From positions 17,664-81,663 of the forward strand of contig CACAMI010000006.1 in NCBI GenBank assembly GCA_902533625.1: DNA of 64,000 nucleotides. Reading direction: 5' to 3'. A program made the translations under genes and the position numbers. This DNA comes from an uncultured Alphaproteobacteria bacterium. Lineage in GTDB: Bacteria; Pseudomonadota; Alphaproteobacteria; Rhodobacterales; Rhodobacteraceae. Positions within the stretch are counted from its first letter, which is position 1. Each line of letters opens with the position of its first letter. Of this stretch, positions 1 to 9,168 are shown in pieces. The notes under the pieces are model-generated. The model saw nothing but the letters and a program-made list of their open reading frames with translations, did not search any database and was not told the origin of the DNA.

Positions 1-659
1 GCCATTAATGCAGAACCTTCAGCACCATCAGCATGGTATGTTCTAACATTTTTATGCACATCTCTTAAAAAAGCGGAAGCTTTATCAAAATCAGCATCCG
101 TTGCTTTATTCCAATCCCTTATGCCAACAGCTAAAAAGCCCAATGCATAAGCATCGTCAACATTATCAACTAGTGATACTCGGTCTTGAAATTTTGGATC
201 TGCAAATACATACAGAGACGAAGCTTCTTCAGCACTCACTTCTTCAGTATTGTAAGTTAAAGCGGTTGCACCCCAATCAATTGGTACGGCCCACTGTTTT
301 CCATCAACATTCCAACCTTCCATGTTTGCAAATTCGGGCATTACTTTGTCCCAATTTGAAAGACGAGAAGTATCTATAGGTACGATAATGCCTGCATTCC
401 TCCACTTAACAACCGATTGCGAGCAAGGGTGCCCTAAATCAGCTCGGAACCCAGCTCTTACTTTTTGAAAAGCTTCTTCTTCGTCAGAAAAGAATGAATA
501 TGTTGGTGCATCGCCATATTTATCAATATAGGCTTGAAAGAAACCAGGGTCTTCATATCCGCCCCAGTCAAAAACTACCAATTCACTGTCCTCTGCAAAT
601 GCTGCACCTGAGAACAATAAAACAGCAGTCGAAACTAAATAGCTAAGAATTTTTTTCAT
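1..659 (-). CDS. Polyamine ABC transporter substrate-binding protein, PotD/PotF type (C-terminus beyond window)
   Basis: Translating the minus strand from the ATG at 657-659 gives an open frame that runs off the window start, so only about 219 residues are visible. The first ~22 residues are a Sec signal peptide (MKK, hydrophobic stretch, AFA cleavage site before ED). The mature start ELVVFDWGGYEDPGFF and the later IDWGATALTYNTEEV fit the periplasmic spermidine/putrescine-binding (PotD/PotF) family. A GGGG stretch lies about 10 bases before the ATG. The gene is 89 bp downstream of a co-directional aminotransferase and next to agmatinase, PuuA and PuuB homologues, so polyamine import is the likely role; permease and ATPase genes would lie outside the window. 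Ligand specificity is inferred. Confidence 0.82.
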   Translation of the reverse strand, partial: MKKILSYLVSTAVLLFSGAAFAEDSELVVFDWGGYEDPGFFQAYIDKYGDAPTYSFFSDEEEAFQKVRAGFRADLGHPCSQSVVKWRNAGIIVPIDTSRLSNWDKVMPEFANMEGWNVDGKQWAVPIDWGATALTYNTEEVSAEEASSLYVFADPKFQDRVSLVDNVDDAYALGFLAVGIRDWNKATDADFDKASAFLRDVHKNVRTYHADGAEGSALM

Positions 660-748
660 GTTGGTTTACCCCACTCAATGAGATTAATAATTTATATTGT
701 ATTGAATATAAAATAGGTAAAATAGCTGAGAGTCTATAGAAATTTGAC

Positions 749-2113
749 CTAAATGGTATTTTCCACCTCTTTCAATGATTCCTCAAGAATATCGAAAAGT
801 ATGTTAATTTCCTCTTTAGTTATGGTGAGGGGAGGAGAAAATACACACATATTTATGATAGGCCTAATGATCAAACCACGTTTTTCAGCAGCTTTATCGA
901 TTAATGAACCAAAATCGTAGTCTTTTTTCAATTTTGATTCCTCTGTTGTAGAGGTGCCAATATTTCCTTCTAAGCATCCTAGTAAACCTATTCCTCGAGC
1001 TTCTTTTACGATTGAGAATTTTGTTTCAATTGCTTTTAGCCTATCCTGAAAAAGGGGAGTGATAGATTGTACGTGCTGTAAAGTATTTTCTCTTTCCATT
1101 ATCTCAATTACTTTTAAGCCGGCTGCAGCAGATACTGGATGACCTGAATATGTAAATCCATTAGAAAAAATTATTTCCTCGTAGTTCGTATTTTGGAGGT
1201 TCTGCATTAATTTGTTTGAAATAATAGTAGCTCCCATGGGAATATACCCAGATGTAAGCCCCTTTGCACATGTAATAATATCAGGAATGATGTCAAAAAT
1301 CTCTTCTGAAGCAAACCAATGTCCCAGTCTTCCAAAACCCGTTACAACCTCGTCTGAGATGTATAGAATTTCATACTTCTCGCAAATTGTTTTTGTTCTT
1401 TTGTGATATCCCTTTGGAGGTATAACTACACCTCCTGATGCTAAGATTGGTTCCGCAACAAATGCTGCCACATTTTCTGCGCCAAGTTCTAGAATTTTTT
1501 CCTCCAGTTCGGTTACCTTTTTATCACACCATTGGCTTTCTGTTTCATTAGTGTCCCGTAAATTGGGGTTAACATCGGATAAAAAAGAAACATTTTCGGA
1601 GAGTGTATCCAGCTTTCTTTTATCTCGTTCTTTTCCAGAAATACTTGCCGCAAAGTAAGTGGATCCGTGGTATCCTTTATCTCTTGCGATAACTGTCTTT
1701 TTTTGAGGCTGGTCAAGGAAGTTGAAGTAAAATTGAACAAACCTAAGTGCACTATCTATAGCTGTTGAACCGCACGTCGTAAAAAAGACGTTGTTTAAAT
1801 CTCCTGGGGTTCTTTCAGCTATCTTTTTTGCAAGGTTAGCAGCTGGCTCATTGCTGTAGTACCAAGGACTACAATAGGGTAGTCTTTTTGCTTGGTCACT
1901 AATTGCATCAGCTATTTCTGTTCGTCCATACCCAAGATTAACGCACCACATTCCTCCTGGCCCATCTATATGCCGGCTTCCATTTTGGTCATAAATGTAG
2001 ATACCTTCTCCCTTAGATGCTAAAGCAAAATGATTTGCTTCTTTCTTAAAATCATGCCAAGGGTGAACATAATGCGGGTCTTCCCAGTTGTTTAATTTTG
2101 AATTAGTATCCAT
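749..2113 (-). CDS. Class III PLP aminotransferase, probable putrescine/omega-amine:pyruvate transaminase
   Basis: This is a 454-residue fold-type I class III aminotransferase. PLP-binding Asp254 lies in YISDEVVTGFGR, and the Schiff-base lysine is Lys284 in CAKGLTSGYIPMG. CGSTAID near residue 116 and YHGST near 148 are further cofactor motifs. Length and layout fit the omega-amino acid/putrescine:pyruvate group (SpuC-like), which moves a terminal amino group to pyruvate. It is followed by a polyamine-binding protein and is divergent from the agmatinase-puuA-puuB operon, which supports putrescine or a related diamine as substrate. Adenosylmethionine-8-amino-7-oxononanoate transaminase is unlikely because no biotin genes are near. 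Substrate is inferred. The start is the ATG at 2111-2113. Confidence 0.8.
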   Translation of the reverse strand: MDTNSKLNNWEDPHYVHPWHDFKKEANHFALASKGEGIYIYDQNGSRHIDGPGGMWCVNLGYGRTEIADAISDQAKRLPYCSPWYYSNEPAANLAKKIAERTPGDLNNVFFTTCGSTAIDSALRFVQFYFNFLDQPQKKTVIARDKGYHGSTYFAASISGKERDKRKLDTLSENVSFLSDVNPNLRDTNETESQWCDKKVTELEEKILELGAENVAAFVAEPILASGGVVIPPKGYHKRTKTICEKYEILYISDEVVTGFGRLGHWFASEEIFDIIPDIITCAKGLTSGYIPMGATIISNKLMQNLQNTNYEEIIFSNGFTYSGHPVSAAAGLKVIEIMERENTLQHVQSITPLFQDRLKAIETKFSIVKEARGIGLLGCLEGNIGTSTTEESKLKKDYDFGSLIDKAAEKRGLIIRPIINMCVFSPPLTITKEEINILFDILEESLKEVENTI

Positions 2114-2177
2114 AATTTAGTTTGCTCTGCATTCTTATTTGTATAATGAGTTTCTATAAGGAACCTCTTTGGGTGTA

Positions 2178-2207
2178 TTTCAATTATCTTTATTTAGATG
2201 TTATAAT
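2178..2207 (+). promoter_or_regulatory. Candidate sigma-70 promoter of the agmatinase-puuA-puuB operon
   Basis: A perfect TATAAT sits at 2202-2207 in the 166 bp between the divergent aminotransferase and agmatinase genes. A weak -35 candidate, TTTCAA, lies 18 bases upstream at 2178-2183. The purine-rich AGAGGAG just after the -10 is too far from the agmatinase start to be its ribosome site. The call rests on the -10 match and position only. Confidence 0.3.
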
Positions 2208-2279
2208 ACAAGAGGAGAAAAATAGGAACTAGCAAGTTTTAAAAGAAAACATAAAAATGATCAAATATGGAAACCAAAA

Positions 2280-3248
2280 ATGACAAAATTCGGTGATCAG
2301 GCATTTAGAAGTGATCAAAATAACCAAATGTGGAAAGAAATGACCTATGCTGGCGCGCAAAGTTTCCTGAGGCGTAGGTACACAAGAAATTTAGAAAGTG
2401 TTGATGTAGCAGTTAGTGGAATTCCTTATGATGGTGCAGTCACCTTTAGGCCAGGGTGTCGTTTTGGTCCTCAGTCAATAAGGACAGCGTCAGTCCAGTT
2501 AGCAGAGTTAAGTTCATTTCCTTTTGGCATAGAACTACACGAAAATCTAAACGTAGTAGATTGGGGTGATTGTTACCTAGATCCGCACAATCCAGAAACA
2601 ATATCAGATACGATATTTCAGCATGCGAAAAATATTTTGAGTAGTAAAGTTAAGCTTCTTACATTTGGAGGAGACCATTTTGTTTCTTATCCACTAATCA
2701 AGGCACATGCTGAGTTTCATGGACCAATAGCACTTCTTCAGTTTGATGCACATTGTGATACTTGGCCTGATGATGGCAAAAGATTAGATCATGGAACTAT
2801 GTTTTCAAGGGGAGTAAGTGAAGGAATAATCGATGCTTCTTCATCAACTCAGGTAGGGTTGAGAACGGTGAATTATGATGACTACGGCTTTGAAATTTTA
2901 ACAGCACCCTGGATTCACAGGAATGGTTTAGATGCAACTATTAAGACGATCAAGGATAGGGCAGGAGAAAAACCATTGTATATTTCTTTCGATGTTGATG
3001 GGTTGGATCCTGCCTTTGCTCCAGGGACTGGGACGCCTGTTCCTGGAGGATTGGCATCCTGGCAAGCATTTGAGTTAATAAGATGTTTGGGTGATATGAA
3101 TTTGATTGGTATGGACATTGTAGAAGTTTCACCACCATATGATAATTCTGAAATTACGGCACTTGCGGCAGCTACAGTAGCACATGATTGGTTATGTTTG
3201 CTTGCTATAAAAAATGGCGCACAAAAAACAGAAATAGGAAAAGTTTAA
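2280..3248 (+). CDS. Agmatinase / guanidinobutyrase-type ureohydrolase
   Basis: This is a 322-residue arginase/agmatinase-family enzyme. The binuclear Mn ligands are all visible: His133 in FGGDH, Asp156/His158/Asp160 in FDAHCDTW, and Asp238/Asp240 in SFDVDGLDPAFAPGTGTP. The family hydrolyses a guanidino group to urea plus an amine; agmatinase makes putrescine, guanidinobutyrase makes 4-aminobutyrate. The next gene, 10 bp downstream, is a gamma-glutamylputrescine synthetase homologue, so agmatine to putrescine is the favoured reaction. Guanidinobutyrate or guanidinopropionate remain possible because these activities cannot be separated by motif alone. The ATG at 2280 has a GGAAA about 7 bases upstream. 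Confidence 0.85.
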   Translation: MTKFGDQAFRSDQNNQMWKEMTYAGAQSFLRRRYTRNLESVDVAVSGIPYDGAVTFRPGCRFGPQSIRTASVQLAELSSFPFGIELHENLNVVDWGDCYLDPHNPETISDTIFQHAKNILSSKVKLLTFGGDHFVSYPLIKAHAEFHGPIALLQFDAHCDTWPDDGKRLDHGTMFSRGVSEGIIDASSSTQVGLRTVNYDDYGFEILTAPWIHRNGLDATIKTIKDRAGEKPLYISFDVDGLDPAFAPGTGTPVPGGLASWQAFELIRCLGDMNLIGMDIVEVSPPYDNSEITALAAATVAHDWLCLLAIKNGAQKTEIGKV

Positions 3249-3258
3249 AGGTATAGTT

Positions 3259-4617
3259 ATGACGGCACAGATAAAAAAATTCCCTAAAGCTTTTCAATAT
3301 TGGCTAAATAAAAGAAAAATCGAGGAAGTAGAGTGCATCATTTCTGATTTGTCTGGAGTTTCAAGAGGTAAGGCAATGCCTTGGGTAAAGTTTCAAAAAG
3401 AGAATAAGGTACTACTTCCGGAATCCATATTTTACCAAACTATATCAGGAGATTATGTTGATATGGACATCAAAGGGCAATGGACGGAAAGCGATATGTT
3501 TTTAGTTCCAGATTACAAGGCTGCAGTTTGTTCCCCATGGTCGGATGACATTACTTTGCAAGTGATCCATGATGTTTATAATTCGGATGGAACTCCGCAT
3601 GAGCTCGTCCCTAGAAATATTCTAAAAAAGATTTTGAAGCTATATAAGAAAAAAGGTTGGAAGCCAGTTATAGCACCAGAAATGGAATTTTATCTTATAA
3701 ACCCTAATACAGATCCTACAAAGAAAATTGAACCTTCAACTGGAAGATCTGGCCGCACTGTGGCCTCCAGGCAAACATACTCTATGATGGCAGTTGATGA
3801 GTACGGTCCTGTAATTGATGATATTTACGATTTTGCTGAGGCACAAGGGTTTGGTATAGATACAATTATTCAAGAAGGTGGAGCTGGACAGGTTGAAATT
3901 AATCTTGTGCATGGGGACCCATTACAATTAGCTGATCAGGTGTTTTTTTTCAAAAGGTCTATTCGGGAAGCAGCGCTTAAGCAAAAATGTTTTGCGACTT
4001 TTATGGCAAAACCAATGGAAGAGCAACCTGGAAGTGCAATGCATATCCATCAGTCAGTGGTAGAGTCAAAGACTGGAAAAAACTTATTTTGTGATAAAGA
4101 TGATGAACCAAGTAACTTTTTTTATTGGTTCTTAGGCGGTCTTCAAAAATATGTACCAAGCGCACTCTGTATGATGGCTCCAAATGTCAATTCTTATAGG
4201 AGATATGTTGCAAATCATTCTGCTCCCATTAACCTTGAATGGGCACGTGACAATAGAACTACCGGTCTTCGGATACCAGTCTCCGAGCCAATAGATTTGA
4301 GAATAGAAAATAGGGTTGTCGGTATGGATTGTAATCCATATTTAGCTATAGCAGCTTCCTTAGCTTGCGGTTACTTAGGGATGGTAAATAAGGTAAATGC
4401 CCGGGAACCTGTGGCTTTTGAAGCATATGATATGGAGAGAGCTTTGCCGCGCAGTTTGTCAGAAAGTTTGGATTTTTTTGAGAAGTCACGTGAAATGAAG
4501 AAGTTGTTTGGAAAGAGCTTTTGCGATGTGTTTGGTTCAGTTAAGAGACATGAGGCTGAGGCATTTATGCAATTTATCAGTCCTTGGGAGCGAGAACACT
4601 TGCTCTTAAATGTTTAA
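3259..4617 (+). CDS. puuA: Gamma-glutamylputrescine synthetase-like glutamine synthetase family protein
   Basis: This is a 452-residue glutamine-synthetase-fold ligase. Residues 20-115 form the N-terminal beta-grasp region (IISDLSGVSRGKAMPW). The catalytic domain carries APEMEFYLI (first metal-site Glu), EGGAGQVEINL, SAMHIHQSV and RIENRVVGMDCNPYLAIA. PuuA-type enzymes ligate glutamate to putrescine using ATP, opening the gamma-glutamylated route of putrescine breakdown. The type is supported by the agmatinase upstream and an FAD oxidase of PuuB type whose start overlaps this stop. Nitrogen-assimilatory GlnA is unlikely because the length, N-terminus and neighbourhood differ. The exact amine is inferred. 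Confidence 0.82.
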   Translation: MTAQIKKFPKAFQYWLNKRKIEEVECIISDLSGVSRGKAMPWVKFQKENKVLLPESIFYQTISGDYVDMDIKGQWTESDMFLVPDYKAAVCSPWSDDITLQVIHDVYNSDGTPHELVPRNILKKILKLYKKKGWKPVIAPEMEFYLINPNTDPTKKIEPSTGRSGRTVASRQTYSMMAVDEYGPVIDDIYDFAEAQGFGIDTIIQEGGAGQVEINLVHGDPLQLADQVFFFKRSIREAALKQKCFATFMAKPMEEQPGSAMHIHQSVVESKTGKNLFCDKDDEPSNFFYWFLGGLQKYVPSALCMMAPNVNSYRRYVANHSAPINLEWARDNRTTGLRIPVSEPIDLRIENRVVGMDCNPYLAIAASLACGYLGMVNKVNAREPVAFEAYDMERALPRSLSESLDFFEKSREMKKLFGKSFCDVFGSVKRHEAEAFMQFISPWEREHLLLNV

Positions 4618-5924
4618 TGGACTTATTAACCATAAACGATCCGTCTGGGGAGCACCCAAATTCCTATTACTTTGCTTCAAGAAATAAAATAAATAATTTC
4701 TCTCCATTAAAAGATAATCTATCCTGTGATGTTTGTGTAATAGGAGGCGGTTTTACAGGCTTGTCCACAGCAATAAGGTTGAAAGAAAGAGGCTTTAGCG
4801 TAGTACTCCTAGAAGCAAGACGAGTGGGCTTTGGTGCATCTGGAAGGAATGGGGGCCAAGTAGGTGTTGGCCAGAGGCGGGATCAATTTTATTTGGAAAA
4901 AAAGTTTGGAATTTCAAAGGCTAAGGATCTTTGGAATATAGGTTTGGACGCAAGTTCAGATGTTTTAGGCTTAATTAAGAAATACAATATTTCTTGTGAT
5001 TATAAGCCTGGAATTCTTGATGTTGAATTTCGTAAAAGAAATGTCTGGGAGTATGAGCGGGAAGTTGAGCATATGAGTACGGTTTATAAATATGAAAAAA
5101 TGGAATTTCTTAGCAAAGAGCAGCTTAGGGCACGACTTGGATCAGAAATGTACTATGGAGGCCTTCAAGATAACGGGGGAGCACATATTCATCCATTAAA
5201 CTTTGTCCTAGGGCTGTCTGAAGCTGCAAAAAAAATTGGGGTAAAAATTTTTGAAAAATCAAGGGTCATAAGAATTTCTGAGGAGAAAGATATTTCAATT
5301 GAGCTTGAAAACGGAGTGAAATTAAATTCAAAATATGCTGTTATAGGGTGCAATGGATATATTGGTCATTTGGATAAAAGAATTAGTTCATGGATTATGC
5401 CTATTAATAATTATATCCTAGCTACTGAACCACTTGATGAAAAATTGGCAAGAAGATTAATCAGGGATGACGTAGCAGTTCATGATAGCAAATTTGTTGT
5501 AAATTATTTTAGGTTATCTTCTGATAGGCGCCTTCTTTTTGGTGGAGGCGAAAGCTATAGGTATAGGTTTCCGCTTTCCATAAACAAAAAGGCTCATGTG
5601 CCTATGTTAAAGGTATTTCCATATTTAAAGGATATAAAGGTTGATTATGCATGGGGAGGAACTCTCGCTGTTACCCAAAATAGACTTCCTTCCTTTCGCA
5701 GGGTAGGCCATAATATTTTTTCTGCCTCAGGATATTCTGGACATGGTGTTGCAATGGCAACTTTTGCAGGAAAGATTTTAGCCGAAGCTATTTCAGGTCA
5801 AGCAGAAAAGTTTGATATTATGGCTAGTTTGCCGCAATTAAAGTTTCCTGGGGGACATTTAATGCGTTGGCCCTTATTAGTTCTGGGCATGTCCTATTAT
5901 GCCTTAAAAGATAAACTTCCTTGA
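4617..5924 (+). CDS. puuB: Gamma-glutamylputrescine oxidase-like FAD-dependent amine oxidase
   Basis: This is a DAO-fold flavoprotein of 435 residues from the ATG at 4617, which overlaps the puuA stop as TAATG and suggests translational coupling. An in-frame TTG at 4584 would add 11 residues inside puuA and is less likely. The ADP-binding Rossmann motif CVIGGGFTGLSTAIRL lies near residues 40-55, followed by the acidic EARRVGFGASGRNGGQ that contacts FAD. The C-terminal YSGHGVAMATFAGK is the second FAD-contact motif of the family. PuuB oxidises gamma-glutamylputrescine to the aminoaldehyde with hydrogen peroxide release. No PuuC-type aldehyde dehydrogenase or PuuD hydrolase lies nearby. Glycine-oxidase-like relatives share the fold; context favours PuuB. 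Confidence 0.8.
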   Translation: MDLLTINDPSGEHPNSYYFASRNKINNFSPLKDNLSCDVCVIGGGFTGLSTAIRLKERGFSVVLLEARRVGFGASGRNGGQVGVGQRRDQFYLEKKFGISKAKDLWNIGLDASSDVLGLIKKYNISCDYKPGILDVEFRKRNVWEYEREVEHMSTVYKYEKMEFLSKEQLRARLGSEMYYGGLQDNGGAHIHPLNFVLGLSEAAKKIGVKIFEKSRVIRISEEKDISIELENGVKLNSKYAVIGCNGYIGHLDKRISSWIMPINNYILATEPLDEKLARRLIRDDVAVHDSKFVVNYFRLSSDRRLLFGGGESYRYRFPLSINKKAHVPMLKVFPYLKDIKVDYAWGGTLAVTQNRLPSFRRVGHNIFSASGYSGHGVAMATFAGKILAEAISGQAEKFDIMASLPQLKFPGGHLMRWPLLVLGMSYYALKDKLP

Positions 5925-5949
5925 TTAAGTTTAATACTTCTTTGTTTTA

Positions 5950-6024
5950 TGGTACGCCCTAGGGGAATCGAACCCCTCTTTCCAGAATGAAAATCTGGCG
6001 TCCTAACCGATAGACGAAGGGCGC
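5950..6024 (-). tRNA. tRNA-Glu (anticodon UUC)
   Basis: Read on the minus strand, a cloverleaf folds with acceptor stem GCGCCCT pairing AGGGCGT and anticodon stem CCAGA/TCTGG around a loop holding TTC. The T arm is GAGGGGTTCGATTCCCCTA, and the 3' CCA is genome-encoded (TGG at 5950-5952 on the plus strand). TTC at positions 34-36 reads GAA and GAG glutamate codons. The length of 75 nt including CCA is normal. It stands alone between puuB and recJ. Confidence 0.97.
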
Positions 6025-6084
6025 ACTGTGATGACATATTTACTTCTGACATGGTATACTTGCAAGAGAAATCTTATAATTTCT

Positions 6085-7833
6085 TTATTGGCCAGCTACA
6101 TCCATTATAATTAAATTAATTCTCTTTCGTCCTCCCCATTCATTTATTTCCACGCGTCCGGCGATGTGAGCCTTTCCTTTCTGTTTACTAATCAAGAATT
6201 GACCTATGTCGGAACCCAGGTCATTAAAGAGGATTCCATCAATCCGAGATCCTAAATTATTTGAGAAAGAAATCTTTATGTGTTTTTCACCCAGAATTTG
6301 AGCATGATTTATAGTACAATTAGGAAACGCAACGACTGGGAAGGGAGAGTCCGATCCAAAAGGGCCAGCTGAATTTAGTTCTTCCAATAGTGAAGTTGAA
6401 ACTGCTGATGTGGAAAGCACAGCATTTATTTGAAGTTCTTTTTTTTCTTGATTAATAGGTTTATAAATACTCGACAACATTTTCTGAGCTTCGACAATTT
6501 TAGTCGAGTCAATTTTTAGACCAGCTGCCATGCTATGACCACCGCCTGAAAGAAGTAAGTTCATTTCCTTTAGTTTTATAAAACATGCACCAATATCTAA
6601 AGCTTTCGTTGATCTAGCGGAGCCAATTCCTACTCCATTTTCGCCTACTGCTATTACGATTGCGGGCTTTTTAAACGTTTCTTTAATTCGAGACGCTACT
6701 ATGCCGATTACTCCAGGGTGCCATCCCTTCTCAAACATCCAAAGAATATTTGCTCCAGATTCTTGCTGAATTTTGGCTTGCAGCAAAGCGGAATCCAATA
6801 CGCTTTGTTCCAAATTCTTCCTTTCCATATTCAAAGTCTCTAATTTATTGGCATATTTTTCTGCGTCGCTTAAATTTTTGGTGGTTAATAATTTTGTAGC
6901 CAACTTTGCATCGCTGATCCGCCCAGCAGCATTTATTCTTGGTGCAAAAGTGAAGGCTAAGGCCTGATCAGTAATTGGAGATCTAAAGTTGGCTTGCTCT
7001 GCTAATGCTTCAAAGCAAGGTCTTTTGTTTTTTGAAATCGTTTTTATTCCTTGATGGACAAAGGCACGATTTAGGCCTTTAAGAGGCACCACGTCCGCCA
7101 TAGAGGCTAAGGCTACAAGGTCCAAACAGTTAAGTAGATTGAATTCCTTTTTATTATCTTCTCTTGAGATTCTGTTTAAATCAGCAATAAACAAAAAAAC
7201 TAATCCAGCTGTGCATAGGTCAAAAAAGGTTGGGTCTTCATTTTTTCTTTTTGGGTTTATTAAAGCGAAGCTCTTTGGAATATTTTGGTTTACCTGATGG
7301 TGATCAATTATTATAACATCACAATTCTCTTTATTGGCAGCTTCAACCGATTCAAAGGCTTGTGTGCCGCTGTCAAGACATAATAAAAGTGTATTTTTTT
7401 TTGCTAATTTTGTGAATGCATTTATATTAGGGCCATAACCTTCGGTAATTCGATCAGGAATATAAAGACTTGGTTCAATTCCACAATGTCTAAGCCAAAG
7501 TATCAATAATGATGCCGCCGTCGTACCGTCAACATCAAAATCAGAATAAACTACTATATTTTCTTTATTTTTGACAGCTTCAATTAACCTATTTGAAGCT
7601 TTTCTCATATCAGATAATAAGCACGGATCGGGCATTAGGTTTTTAATCTTTGGATTTAGATATTGATCTACCTCTTCTGGATTAATTCCTCTAAGAGCTA
7701 GTACAGTGGCGGTAAGAAGCGAAACATTAGACCTCTGCATTATGAATTCAGCTTGGCGATCCTCTATAAGACTATTGCCAATCCATTCATTGTTTCCTAG
7801 AGAGCTTGAAATATTGAGTATTGTTTCGCACAT
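6085..7833 (-). CDS. recJ: Single-stranded-DNA-specific 5'-3' exonuclease RecJ
   Basis: This is a 582-residue DHH-superfamily nuclease. Motif I, VVYSDFDVDGTTAASLL, gives Asp98, Asp100 and Asp102; motif III is Asp177-His178-His179 (IIIDHHQV). The DHHA1 domain carries GGGHSMAAGLK, and an OB-type C-terminal domain follows. RecJ degrades 5' ssDNA in recombination and mismatch or base-excision repair and needs Mn/Mg held by these residues. Length matches bacterial RecJ. The gene starts 18 bp after hom on the same strand, a conserved alphaproteobacterial pairing, although glpX, often found between them, is absent. Confidence 0.95.
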   Translation of the reverse strand: MCETILNISSSLGNNEWIGNSLIEDRQAEFIMQRSNVSLLTATVLALRGINPEEVDQYLNPKIKNLMPDPCLLSDMRKASNRLIEAVKNKENIVVYSDFDVDGTTAASLLILWLRHCGIEPSLYIPDRITEGYGPNINAFTKLAKKNTLLLCLDSGTQAFESVEAANKENCDVIIIDHHQVNQNIPKSFALINPKRKNEDPTFFDLCTAGLVFLFIADLNRISREDNKKEFNLLNCLDLVALASMADVVPLKGLNRAFVHQGIKTISKNKRPCFEALAEQANFRSPITDQALAFTFAPRINAAGRISDAKLATKLLTTKNLSDAEKYANKLETLNMERKNLEQSVLDSALLQAKIQQESGANILWMFEKGWHPGVIGIVASRIKETFKKPAIVIAVGENGVGIGSARSTKALDIGACFIKLKEMNLLLSGGGHSMAAGLKIDSTKIVEAQKMLSSIYKPINQEKKELQINAVLSTSAVSTSLLEELNSAGPFGSDSPFPVVAFPNCTINHAQILGEKHIKISFSNNLGSRIDGILFNDLGSDIGQFLISKQKGKAHIAGRVEINEWGGRKRINLIIMDVAGQ

Positions 7834-7851
7834 ATAAAACTAACCCAGTTA

Positions 7852-9150
7852 TTAAATATCTTCGATCCTCAAACAAACAGGCAGCCCAATGCAGATATCA
7901 TCTTTTGAAAGCTGTTCAATACATGTTCTGATTTTTTCAGCACTTGTTTTATGAGTAAGTAAAACAATGGGAGCTTCTAGACCTTTATGATCTTTTTGTC
8001 TCATTCTGTTGATTGAAATTCCGTATTCCCCCAGAATTCCTGTAATATGGCTAAGAGCGCCCGGTTCATCCCTTATATTAATTCGAATGTAGAATGAGTT
8101 TTCAAATTCTCGGATGGAATGTTCTATAGTTTGGAGTTGCTGCTCTGGGATGCCAAATATTGGTTTTACTTTGTCACCTGATATATTAATTAGGTCGGCC
8201 ATAACGGCAGATGCTGTAGGTCCTTCTCCAGCGCCAGCCCCTCGATAATATGTTTTGCCAATGAAGTTACTTTCAACCAAAATTATATTTTCGCTGCCCA
8301 TTACTTGAGCTATGGGGCTTGTCAGTGGAATCAGACAGGGTGCTACTTCATGGTGAAAACCGTGCTCCGTTACTTTAGCAGATGCCAATAGTTTAATTTT
8401 AAATCCTAATTCTTTTGCACTTTTAATATCAAAAAGAGATATGTGTTTTATGCCATTAGTATTTATATCTTCTAATGATGCTTTTTGATTAAAACCGATA
8501 CTTGAGAGTATGGCCAACTTGTGAGCTGAATCAATTCCGCCAATATCCAATTCTGGGTCTGCTTCGACATATCCTAGACCTTTTGCCTTATTAAATGCCG
8601 TCTCATAACTTAGTGAGCTTTTTTCCATTTCTGTTAGAATATAGTTGCAGGTACCATTAATTACCCCAATTATCTGGCTTGTCTTATTGGGCGACAGGCT
8701 TTGCATTAGAGTTCTGATTATGGGTATTCCACCCGCGACTGCTGCCTCATAGTAAACATTAACTTTTTTTTCTTCTGCAAGGACTGCTATTTCATGACCA
8801 TGGTGAGCAAGTAGGGCTTTATTTGCCGTTACCACATTTTTTCCTTTATTAATCGACTGAAAAACTAAATCCTTTGCTATACCTTCATGTCCACCTATTA
8901 ATTCTACCACACAGTGTACCTGATCAAAATTTGTAAATTCCATAGGGTCAGAAACCCATGCTATATTTTCTAGATTAACGGCTCTTTTTTTTTCCTTACT
9001 CTTAGCACTTACAGCAAAGATTTTTATTTTTTTTCCTGTTCGAAATTCTATAATATCTTTGTTCTTTTCAATTAACCTAATTAAGCCACAGCCAACTGTT
9101 CCTAACCCAGCTATGGCAATGTTAAAGGTTTTTTCTTGTTCATTTGTCAT
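7852..9150 (-). CDS. hom: Homoserine dehydrogenase with C-terminal ACT domain
   Basis: This is a 432-residue protein with NAD(P)-binding GLGTVGCG at residues 15-22, the family signature GGIDSAHKLAILSSIGF, and a catalytic segment around KAKGLGYVEADPELD. A C-terminal ACT domain starts near residue 355 (INIRDEPGALSHITGILG). It reduces aspartate semialdehyde to homoserine, the branch point to threonine and methionine; ACT domains in this family usually mediate threonine feedback. No aspartokinase is fused to it. It lies 18 bp after a small lipoprotein gene and 18 bp before recJ on the same strand, so co-transcription is likely. Confidence 0.95.
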   Translation of the reverse strand: MTNEQEKTFNIAIAGLGTVGCGLIRLIEKNKDIIEFRTGKKIKIFAVSAKSKEKKRAVNLENIAWVSDPMEFTNFDQVHCVVELIGGHEGIAKDLVFQSINKGKNVVTANKALLAHHGHEIAVLAEEKKVNVYYEAAVAGGIPIIRTLMQSLSPNKTSQIIGVINGTCNYILTEMEKSSLSYETAFNKAKGLGYVEADPELDIGGIDSAHKLAILSSIGFNQKASLEDINTNGIKHISLFDIKSAKELGFKIKLLASAKVTEHGFHHEVAPCLIPLTSPIAQVMGSENIILVESNFIGKTYYRGAGAGEGPTASAVMADLINISGDKVKPIFGIPEQQLQTIEHSIREFENSFYIRINIRDEPGALSHITGILGEYGISINRMRQKDHKGLEAPIVLLTHKTSAEKIRTCIEQLSKDDICIGLPVCLRIEDI

Positions 9151-9168
9151 TTTTTACTTTATTTGTAT

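Noticed and set aside
101-379. A 92-codon plus-strand frame at the window start
   Set aside because: It is antisense to the polyamine-binding protein gene, which has a signal peptide and clear family motifs.
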